Of a stretch of 5,310 nt of DNA, positions 1-3,670 are shown piece after piece (positions within the stretch are counted from its first letter, which is position 1; each line of letters begins with the position of its first letter). Both the position numbers and the translations under genes were made by a program. The stretch lies in NCBI GenBank assembly GCA_018971745.1, contig JAGXAD010000054.1, forward strand, positions 1 through 5,310, read 5' to 3'. Below the pieces are notes generated by a model. It searched no databases. It had not been told where the DNA came from and worked only from the letters and a program-made list of their open reading frames with translations. The DNA is from Patescibacteria group bacterium. GTDB lineage: Bacteria > Patescibacteriota > Minisyncoccia > Sungbacterales > GWA2-42-14.

Positions 1-401
1 TGGGGCACTTGGGCCACGAGCTTGCGTCAGTCGGGCTTTCCAAACATTTTTTACGCAAGCGCCTGTCCGAACTTTCCGCCGGCCAGCTCCAGCGCGTTTT
101 GATCGCGTGGTCGCTTATCGGGCACCCTGACGTATTGCTTTTTGACGAGCCGACATCGGGCATTGACGTCGGAGGCGAAGAAACGATTTATTCGCTTCTG
201 CACCGTTTGCAAGATGAGCGGAACATTTCTATTATTATTGTTTCGCATGATCTGCATGTGGTGTACCACTACGCAAACGATGTGTTGTGCCTGAATAAAG
301 AAATGGTTTGTCACGGCCCGCCCCGCGACGTATTGACTCAGGAACAGCTGAAAAAATTATACGGCGAAGTAAGTTTTTATCATCATTTGAACCACGCGTA
401 A
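1..401 (+). CDS. znuC: Zinc/manganese ABC transporter ATP-binding protein, 3' part (ZnuC-like)
   Basis: The reading frame is open from the window edge, so the N-terminal half, including Walker A, lies outside. The visible 132 residues hold the second half of an ABC nucleotide-binding domain: signature motif LSAGQLQRV (visible residues 24-32), Walker B with catalytic Glu in VLLFDEPTSGID (44-55), and the H-loop histidine in IVSHDLH (79-85). The stretch HDLHVVYHYANDVLCLNK and the histidine-containing end (FYHHLNHA) resemble ZnuC-type ATPases more than other ABC subfamilies. Such proteins hydrolyse ATP on the cytoplasmic face to drive import of zinc or manganese. The stop is two bases before the permease ATG, so the two genes are almost surely one operon with coupled translation. 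The metal cannot be told from this part, and the solute-binding protein is not in the window. The TTG at 9 is not the true start. Confidence 0.93.
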   Translation, partial: GHLGHELASVGLSKHFLRKRLSELSAGQLQRVLIAWSLIGHPDVLLFDEPTSGIDVGGEETIYSLLHRLQDERNISIIIVSHDLHVVYHYANDVLCLNKEMVCHGPPRDVLTQEQLKKLYGEVSFYHHLNHA

Positions 402-403
402 GT

Positions 404-1177
404 ATGATTGAAAACGCATTATTGCAAAACATTATTATCGGCGTTGCCGTAAGCGTTGCATCAAGTTTTATCGGCGCCTTTATTATTTTGAAGCGGATGT
501 CTTTGGTTGGGGACGCGTTAAGCCATGTGGCGCTTCCGGGCCTTGCTTTGGGAATTTTTTTTGGCGTGAACCCGTTTTGGGGAGCGCTTTTATTTTTGCT
601 GGTCGCGTCCGCGGCAATTTGGCGCATTGAATCGTATTCGCGCCTTCCCGCGGATGCGATAGCGGGCATTTTATTTACGGCAAGTCTGGCGTTCGGGATG
701 CTCTTGATTCCGAATCAGGAAATTTTGGAATCGCTTTTCGGCAATTTTGTTTCCGGCTCTTTAGCCGCCACAGTCGCTATTGTTGCGGCGTCGTTTGCGA
801 TTTTGGCGTGCGCCATGGCGCTGTCGCGCCGGTTCGTTTTTAGGATTATTTCTGCGGACCTTTCGGACGTGTATCAAAAAACATCCCGATGGGACGATTT
901 ATTTTTTTTGCTTTTGTTTGCCGTTGCCGTGGCGCTTGGCATTAAATTGGTCGGGACGCTTTTGATGGGTGCCCTCACCGTGATTCCGGCAGCCGCGGCA
1001 AAAAACATGTCGCGAACCATGCGAGGGTACATATTGTTGAGCGTTATAATCGGGATTCTTATGTCGGCTGCGGGAATTTTATTTGCCGCGTGGTTTGGCA
1101 TCGCACCCGGTCCCGTAATTATTTTAGTAGGCGTTGGTTTGTTTTTGGTTTCGCTTGCCCCCACACTTACTGGGTAA
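404..1177 (+). CDS. znuB: Metal ABC transporter permease, ABC-3 family (ZnuB-like)
   Basis: This 257-residue, very hydrophobic protein is the membrane channel partner of the ATPase just upstream. Family features visible are an N-terminal segment with FIGAFIILKRMSLVGDALSHVALPGLALG, where the conserved SLVGDALSH-type motif follows the first helix, and a later LGIKLVGTLLMGALTVIPAAAA block typical of the ABC-3 (ZnuB/MntB/TroC) family. About seven or eight membrane segments can be counted, and the length is normal or slightly short. The frame is open upstream to 308, but the ATG at 404 is chosen because it lies two bases after the ATPase stop and begins a typical family N-terminus (MIENALLQNIIIG). 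No Shine-Dalgarno site is visible, so coupling to upstream translation is likely. Zinc, manganese or iron are all possible substrates; zinc is inferred from the ATPase resemblance. Confidence 0.93.
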   Translation: MIENALLQNIIIGVAVSVASSFIGAFIILKRMSLVGDALSHVALPGLALGIFFGVNPFWGALLFLLVASAAIWRIESYSRLPADAIAGILFTASLAFGMLLIPNQEILESLFGNFVSGSLAATVAIVAASFAILACAMALSRRFVFRIISADLSDVYQKTSRWDDLFFLLLFAVAVALGIKLVGTLLMGALTVIPAAAAKNMSRTMRGYILLSVIIGILMSAAGILFAAWFGIAPGPVIILVGVGLFLVSLAPTLTG

Positions 1178-1187
1178 ATGTGGGGGC
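1157..1187 (+). other. Hairpin across the permease stop codon
   Basis: GCCCCCACA (1157-1165) pairs with TGTGGGGGC (1179-1187). The stem can extend past a C/A mismatch by a further TT/AA pair, leaving a small loop. The stop codon (1175-1177) sits in the loop-side part. No T tract follows, so it is not a standard terminator by itself; it may stabilise the 3' end of the transcript. Confidence 0.45.
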
Positions 1188-1213
1188 TTGCGATACGGCG
1201 TTCGTGATTGATA

Positions 1214-1243
1214 AAAAACGGACTCGTTAACGAGTCCGTTTTT
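1214..1243. terminator. Bidirectional Rho-independent terminator between convergent operons
   Basis: A perfect 30-base palindrome: a run of five A's, the GC-containing arm CGGACTCG, the centre TTAA, the arm CGAGTCCG and a run of five T's. Read on + it is a hairpin ending in TTTTT, 37 bases after the permease stop. Read on - it ends in six T's and lies just past the rplT stop at 1257. One element therefore ends transcription from both sides. Confidence 0.9.
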
Positions 1244-1256
1244 CGTGGTACCAATA

Positions 1257-1604
1257 TTATGTTTTTGCGATTTGTACGATTTCTTTAAAAATTTCCGGAT
1301 GATGTTCGGCGAATTCGGCGAGTATTTTTCTGTTTAATGCAATGTTCTTTTTTTTCAAAGCCCCCATGAGTTTGCTGTAGCTTAAGGTTTCATTGCGCGC
1401 TCCCGCGCCGATAACCCCTTGCCATTCTTTGCGCTTGTCGCGTTTCAGCAATTTTCTTGACTTGAACGCGTAGGACCACGCGTGAAATAGCGCTTCGTTT
1501 GCCGAGCGTTCTTTTGATTTTCTGCCCCACTTAAAACCCTTGGTATATTTTAGGGTTTTTTCGCGGCGCTTGTGCGATGTAGTTCCTCGTTTGACTCGGG
1601 TCAT
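1257..1604 (-). CDS. rplT: 50S ribosomal protein L20
   Basis: The 115-residue basic protein matches L20 along its full length: the N-terminal TRVKRGTTSHKRREKTLKYTKGFKWGRKS block, the central AWSYAFKSRKLLKRDKRKEWQGVIGAGAR block (the usual RRxRKRDFRxLWIxRINAAAR region), and LSYSKLMGALKKKNIALNRKILAEFAEHHPEIF at the C-terminus. L20 binds 23S rRNA early in large-subunit assembly and in many bacteria represses its own operon. It is the last gene of infC-rpmI-rplT, 27 bases after the rpmI stop. The ATG at 1604 gives the family's normal N-terminus (M-x-RVKRG). No clear Shine-Dalgarno site is seen upstream; instead the gap is filled by a heptamer repeat. No repressor-binding pseudoknot could be identified by eye. 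Confidence 0.98.
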   Translation of the reverse strand: MTRVKRGTTSHKRREKTLKYTKGFKWGRKSKERSANEALFHAWSYAFKSRKLLKRDKRKEWQGVIGAGARNETLSYSKLMGALKKKNIALNRKILAEFAEHHPEIFKEIVQIAKT

Positions 1605-1609
1605 GAAAG

Positions 1610-1630
1610 TTAGAATTTAGGATATAGGAT
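1610..1630. repeat. Heptamer repeat, three units, in the rpmI-rplT gap
   Basis: Three successive 7-base units, TTAGAAT, TTAGGAT and ATAGGAT, fill most of the 27 bases between rpmI and rplT. The same core (12 bases, TAGGATATAGGA) recurs at 3295-3306 in a second heptamer tract. Function unknown; the tract occupies the place where a Shine-Dalgarno site for rplT would be expected. Confidence 0.7.
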
Positions 1631-1631
1631 T

Positions 1632-1814
1632 TTATCCGATATATGATTTTACTGTTTTGGTGAGCGTTTTGGAAAGTCCGCCGGTGTGGTGATGCCGGCG
1701 TTGAAGTGTTCGCGACTCGGTCGCGTTAAAATGATTCAGGTGGCTTTTCCTCCTGAGTAATTTTCCGGATTTGGTAACGGTTATTCTTTTGAGAATGGAT
1801 TTGTTTGGTTTCAT
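1632..1814 (-). CDS. rpmI: 50S ribosomal protein L35
   Basis: This 60-residue, strongly basic protein has the L35 pattern: NKSILKRITVTKSGKLLRRK at the start (the family's KxxAxKRFKxTxSGKxxRR), then SHLNHFNATESRTLQRR (SHxxxxKSxKxKRxLR) and a short C-terminal tail. It is a few residues shorter than usual at the N-terminus, where MPKMKT is reduced to MKPN. An in-frame TGA seven codons upstream of the ATG at 1814 rules out a longer form with a normal start codon. L35 is a small component of the 50S subunit contacting 23S rRNA. The position between infC and rplT is the conserved bacterial order. The gap after the infC stop is 29 bases and no Shine-Dalgarno site is evident. Confidence 0.96.
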   Translation of the reverse strand: MKPNKSILKRITVTKSGKLLRRKSHLNHFNATESRTLQRRHHHTGGLSKTLTKTVKSYIG

Positions 1815-1843
1815 GGTCGCGTAATCTAAAAATCAATGGTAAG

Positions 1844-2407
1844 TTATTTCGCCTTTTTTTGCAAGTCGTCGTGTTTTTTCAGCACCGCGGTAAATCCCTG
1901 CGGAGTTTTTTTGGGTTCTATGTCAAAATCGGCGTTTGAAATGTAGGACAAAAGTTCTTCCAGTTTTTTTGCGGCAAAGTCGCGGTGCGATTTTTCGCGT
2001 CCGCGCAGGACCATGTCCACCTTGACGCGGTTGCCTTCGTTCAAAAATTTTTCCGCCTGGCGCGCTTTCAATTCCAAATCGTGCGTGCCGGTGGTAAATC
2101 CGATTCTGATGGCTTTCAACTCGGTTTCTTTTTGTTTGGTTTTCTGGCCCCGTTCTTTTTTTTCCTGCTCGTATTTGAATTTTCCCGAGTCAATGATTTT
2201 GCAGACCGGCGGGCGCACCGTCGGCGCGATTTCAATCAAATCAAGGCCGCGCTCCTGCGCCATGCGTAACGCTTCGGCGGTTTCCAAAACGCCGAGGTTT
2301 TGCCCTTTCTCGTCAATCACGCGGATGGGCGAGATTCTGATGTATTGATTTATGCGGTATCGTTTATGGATGGAATTATGTTTGGTTATTGAATGAGAAC
2401 ATTTCAA
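1844..2407 (-). CDS. infC: Translation initiation factor IF-3
   Basis: IF-3 binds the 30S subunit, prevents early joining of 50S and checks start-codon pairing. The N-domain motif RINQYIRISPIRVIDEKGQNLGV, then GLDLIEIAPTVRPPVCKIIDSGKFKYEQEKKE, the linker helix, and the C-domain RGREKSHRDFAAKKLEELL are all typical. There is no ATG or GTG start before the conserved N-domain. Two in-frame TTG codons exist, at 2432-2434 (196 residues) and 2405-2407 (187 residues). I choose the second because GGAG lies five bases before it, the clearest ribosome-binding site in this operon. ATA (2389) and ATC (2371) codons also lie in frame, and infC is known for rare start codons such as AUU that let IF-3 repress itself, so those remain possible. 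The gene leads infC-rpmI-rplT. Confidence 0.96.
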   Translation of the reverse strand: MKCSHSITKHNSIHKRYRINQYIRISPIRVIDEKGQNLGVLETAEALRMAQERGLDLIEIAPTVRPPVCKIIDSGKFKYEQEKKERGQKTKQKETELKAIRIGFTTGTHDLELKARQAEKFLNEGNRVKVDMVLRGREKSHRDFAAKKLEELLSYISNADFDIEPKKTPQGFTAVLKKHDDLQKKAK

Positions 2408-2412
2408 TGGTA

Positions 2413-2416
2413 CTCC
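2413..2416 (-). promoter_or_regulatory. Shine-Dalgarno site deciding the infC start
   Basis: On the - strand the bases read GGAG, TACCA, TTG: a GGAG core with a five-base spacer before a TTG in the infC frame. Nothing similar precedes the longer TTG (2434) or the ATA and ATC alternatives, so this favours a 187-residue IF-3. Confidence 0.6.
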
Positions 2417-2431
2417 AAATTTAAAAAAAGT

Positions 2432-2463
2432 CAAAAAACAAAATCCGCCGATAAGTTGGCGGG
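2432..2463 (-). terminator. Rho-independent terminator, 8 bases after the stop of the - strand remnant and inside the infC leader
   Basis: On the - strand CCGCC (2449-2445 paired with 2462-2458) forms a five-bp GC stem, with a G-T wobble at its base and an eight-base loop, followed by ATTTTGTTTTTTG. It comes eight bases after the TAA at 2471-2473, so it most simply ends the upstream reading frame. It also lies only about 40 bases before infC, so it could act as an attenuator if infC is transcribed from upstream. No separate infC promoter could be identified with confidence. Confidence 0.7.
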
Positions 2464-2470
2464 ATATTTT

Positions 2471-2932
2471 TTACTCTTTTGCGAATTCCACGGTTGTCTT
2501 TTGTTTTTCGCGGTCATAGTACAATTCGGCGACTTTAACAAGTTTTGGCTCCTGTAAAAATTTGATTGAAATATTGATTTTAGAGTCTGGTTGGTAGTTT
2601 ATCTTTTTTGCCATTTCTATGGCAAGTTTGAAAAACGGAGTATTTATGCCGTCGGTCAGCTATGCGGAATCGTGATCGCATTCAAGATTCCATGTTTCGT
2701 ATTCGCGGTAGGTACGGATTCCATTTTTCCGGATATTCCAAAACACTTTAGAGTAATTGTTCGGCTGCCAAAACATAAGATGCACCGCGCGCATTTGCGA
2801 TTTGCGGCCAAGGTAATTAAAACCTATCGAATGCACGTTAAGTTCAAATGACATTACCAAAACGGTTTTTGGGTCGGAAAATCTCTGCAGCATGAGTTCC
2901 ACAAACGGGGCAATTACATTTTCAAAAGGAGT
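2471..2932 (-). pseudogene. Unrecognised - strand gene remnant, 5'-truncated and broken by one amber codon
   Basis: A single frame runs leftward from about 2932 to TAA at 2471-2473, interrupted only by TAG at 2660-2662. Before the TAG it reads, in parts, PFENVIAPFVELMLQRFSDP, SFELNVHSIGFNYLGRK and RTYREYETWNLECDHDSA. After it come 62 more codons, LTDGINTPFFKLAIEMAKK to VELYYDREKQ-like sequence and TTVEFAKE. Composition and amphipathic pattern look like real protein on both sides of the stop, and a proper terminator follows. Codons before 2932 overlap the recombinase remnant on the other strand and are not believable, so the true N-terminus is missing. The last 47 codons begin with ATG at 2614 (MAKKINYQPDSKINIS...) and could be made alone, but no ribosome-binding site precedes them. 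I do not recognise the family. Amber readthrough is possible but less likely than decay. Confidence 0.5.
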
Positions 2933-3103
2933 TCTTTGGAAAAAGCAGACGAAAAAACTTTTGACCAAATGGGGCAATTGGTAAAACTCTTGAAAAATCC
3001 AATCATTGCTTACAAAAACGCGGATGTCACGAATAAACGCCGTTTGATCGTTTCGATGGTGGCAAACTTTGCGTTGCATCAAAAAACGCTAATGATTGCA
3101 TGG

Positions 3104-3140
3104 AAAAAGCCGTTCGACATCGTCGCCGAACGGCCTTTTT
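3104..3140. terminator. Hairpin with A and T tracts inside the recombinase tail
   Basis: GCCGTTCG (3109-3116) pairs perfectly with CGAACGGC (3127-3134) around a ten-base loop. It is preceded by AAAAA and followed by CTTTTT, so it has terminator form on both strands. It lies within codons for KKPFDIVAERPF, so it may be a terminator overlapping the gene end or an inverted repeat near the integration site. Confidence 0.55.
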
Positions 3141-3149
3141 CACAAAACG

Positions 3150-3163
3150 GTGGAGATGGCGGG
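3150..3163 (-). other. tRNA/tmRNA 3'-end-like attachment core (att scar)
   Basis: On the - strand these bases read CCCGC, CATCTCC, A, C, C: the 3' side of a T stem, a seven-base acceptor strand, the discriminator and the start of the CCA tail (the next base gives CCG). The match stops where the T loop should begin, so no tRNA gene is present. It overlaps the last codons of the recombinase remnant. That is the usual arrangement for integrases that target tRNA or tmRNA ends, so this is read as one attachment site of an integrated element. An acceptor of this kind implies a target RNA beginning GGAGATG. Confidence 0.5.
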
Positions 3164-3257
3164 TAAAACATTGAACGCATTAAAAACTTATCTTGCACGG
3201 TTTTGGAAATATTATCAGTCCAGCCCGGCATTACAAAAATCTCTTGCTGTTAATTGA
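3156..3257 (+). CDS. Possible small ORF starting in the att core
   Basis: An ATG inside the attachment-like core opens a 33-codon frame, MAGKTLNALKTYLARFWKYY then QSSPALQKSLAVN and TGA. It overlaps the end of the recombinase frame by 11 bases. The sequence has a plausible amphipathic, membrane-proximal look, like the N-terminus of a longer protein that has been cut off. The purines before the ATG (GGTGGAG) are too close to be a standard ribosome-binding site. No family is recognised; it may equally be a fragment of the gene that flanked the element, or chance. Confidence 0.25.
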   Translation: MAGKTLNALKTYLARFWKYYQSSPALQKSLAVN

Positions 3258-3293
3258 TCTTTTGCCAAGAAACAACCAAAGAAGTTATCACAT

Positions 3294-3328
3294 GTAGGAT
3301 ATAGGAGTTAGGAGTATGGAGGTAAGAT
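3294..3328. repeat. Degenerate heptamer tandem repeat, five units
   Basis: Five 7-base units in a row: GTAGGAT, ATAGGAG, TTAGGAG, TATGGAG, GTAAGAT. All keep a central AGGA or close variant. The 12-base core TAGGATATAGGA is identical to part of the tract between rpmI and rplT, so the two belong to one repeat type scattered in spacers. Confidence 0.75.
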
Positions 3329-3346
3329 CAAAATATGAATATTTTG
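3329..3346. other. A/T-rich perfect inverted repeat
   Basis: CAAAATAT, then GA, then ATATTTTG: two 8-base arms separated by two bases, directly after the heptamer tract. It has the size and symmetry of a dimeric regulator site but lies more than 100 bases upstream of the RNA promoter and no bound protein can be named. Confidence 0.3.
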
Positions 3347-3442
3347 GTTATTTTCGGAATTCAGTAAATTTTTGTTTCTGCCAAATTATTATCATTTCTT
3401 ATTCTGTTTCTGTTTTCAGAAGAAATCAATTTATCTGACGGC

Positions 3443-3470
3443 TTGATTTTTTAAAATTGAAGGATATAAT
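3443..3470 (+). promoter_or_regulatory. Sigma70-type promoter for the structured RNA
   Basis: A -35 box TTGATT (3443-3448, four of six consensus bases) and a perfect -10 box TATAAT (3465-3470) are separated by 16 bases. Start of transcription is expected near 3477, about 17 bases before the first stem of the structured RNA. It is the best promoter sequence in the window and may also drive the two genes from 3671. Confidence 0.72.
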
Positions 3471-3476
3471 GTGAAT

Positions 3477-3632
3477 GTAAAATTTAATTGCCTAAACCCG
3501 TCGGTTTTCCGGCAGGCATGGCGGAAAAACCACAGACATACTGAACCCGTCGTTCAGACTCCATGTCTGTGGTCGTGTCCCGAAAGGGATACGGAGGCGC
3601 AAGTCTCGGTCTGGCGGCGGGTTTTGTGTTTT
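3477..3632 (+). ncRNA. Unassigned structured RNA with two GNRA-capped hairpins
   Basis: Base pairing visible by eye: closing stem P1, AAACCCGTC (3494-3502) with GGCGGGTTT (3616-3624), nine pairs including one G-U. P2, GGTTTTCCG (3503-3511) with the arm at 3522-3531, one bulged A. P3, CCACAGACAT (3530-3539) with ATGTCTGTGG (3563-3572), ten perfect pairs, topped after an internal loop by CTGAAC/GTTCAG (3541-3546, 3552-3557). P4, CGTGTCCC/GGGATACG (3574-3581, 3586-3593) with a GAAA loop. P5, GAGGC/GTCTC (3594-3598, 3603-3607) with a GCAA loop. P2 and P3 compete for two C's. A U-rich tail (TTTTGTGTTTT, 3622-3632) follows. With the promoter upstream this is a stable small RNA, or an attenuator-type leader for the DUF805-like gene 38 bases further on. 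It does not resemble SRP RNA, tmRNA, RNase P or 6S RNA as I know their conserved motifs. No long reading frame fits the region. Confidence 0.75.
3616..3632 (+). terminator. Possible terminator formed by P1 and the U-rich tail
   Basis: The 3' arm GGCGGGTTT is followed at once by TTGTGTTTT. When P1 is closed this has intrinsic-terminator form, though the T tract is broken by G's and the stem encloses more than 100 bases. If it works, the RNA ends here unless the arm is paired elsewhere. Confidence 0.4.
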
Positions 3633-3670
3633 CAATAAAACTTGCTCAGTGATTTTACTAATTTAAAAAT

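Larger units (their letters stand above)
2936..3166 (+). pseudogene. C-terminal remnant of a large serine recombinase
   Basis: The 76 residues match the end of large serine recombinases (resolvase/invertase family with zinc-ribbon and coiled-coil tail). EKADEKTFDQMGQLVKLLKNPIIAYKNAD corresponds to the segment after the coiled coil. NKRRLIVSMVANFALHQKTLMIAWKKPFDIV corresponds to the closing motif, where the family usually reads KR-x-[IL]-(x)n-S-N-L-x(5)-K-x-L-x(8)-P-F/Y. The catalytic N-terminal domain and the DNA-binding zinc domain are absent: the frame is closed by TGA at 2849-2851 and the residues just before 2936 lose resemblance. The final NGGDGG is encoded by a tRNA-end-like sequence, as is common where such integrases sit beside their attachment site. 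A GGAG four bases before the TTG at 2936 could allow translation of the tail, probably by chance. A lone tail cannot recombine DNA. Confidence 0.72.
3258..3464. other. A/T-rich spacer without a gene
   Basis: No convincing reading frame on either strand. The stretch holds a heptamer repeat, an A/T palindrome and, at its right end, the -35 box of the promoter for the structured RNA; each is listed separately. The rest shows only T-rich runs. Confidence 0.6.

Noticed and set aside
51..669. - strand open frames opposite the ABC transporter genes
   Set aside because: They lie opposite clear ABC ATPase and permease genes and their translations show no family pattern.
1985..2348. Two + strand open frames opposite infC
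   Set aside because: They are antisense to a fully recognisable IF-3 and are rich in Phe, as expected from the complement of Lys/Glu codons.
2591..2851. + strand 86-codon open frame
   Set aside because: The - strand reading over the same bases looks more protein-like and ends in a proper terminator; the + frame has no ribosome-binding site or family pattern.
2933..3082. N-terminal part of the 140-codon - strand frame
   Set aside because: It overlaps the recombinase remnant, whose + strand reading matches a known family, so this part is taken as shadow sequence and the remnant is started near 2932.
1294..3328. CRISPR array from the repeated short units
   Set aside because: The units are seven bases long, directly adjacent and degenerate, with no spacers and no cas genes.
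3318..3367. GGAGG followed by ATG at 3335 as a small gene start
   Set aside because: The spacer is 12 bases, the frame stops after ten codons, and the GGAGG belongs to the heptamer repeat.
3494..3624. Structured region as SRP RNA, tmRNA, RNase P RNA, 6S RNA or a hammerhead ribozyme
   Set aside because: None of the conserved sequences I know for these (such as GGAAGCAG-type SRP loop, tmRNA start, RNase P core, CTGATGA of hammerheads) appear on either strand.
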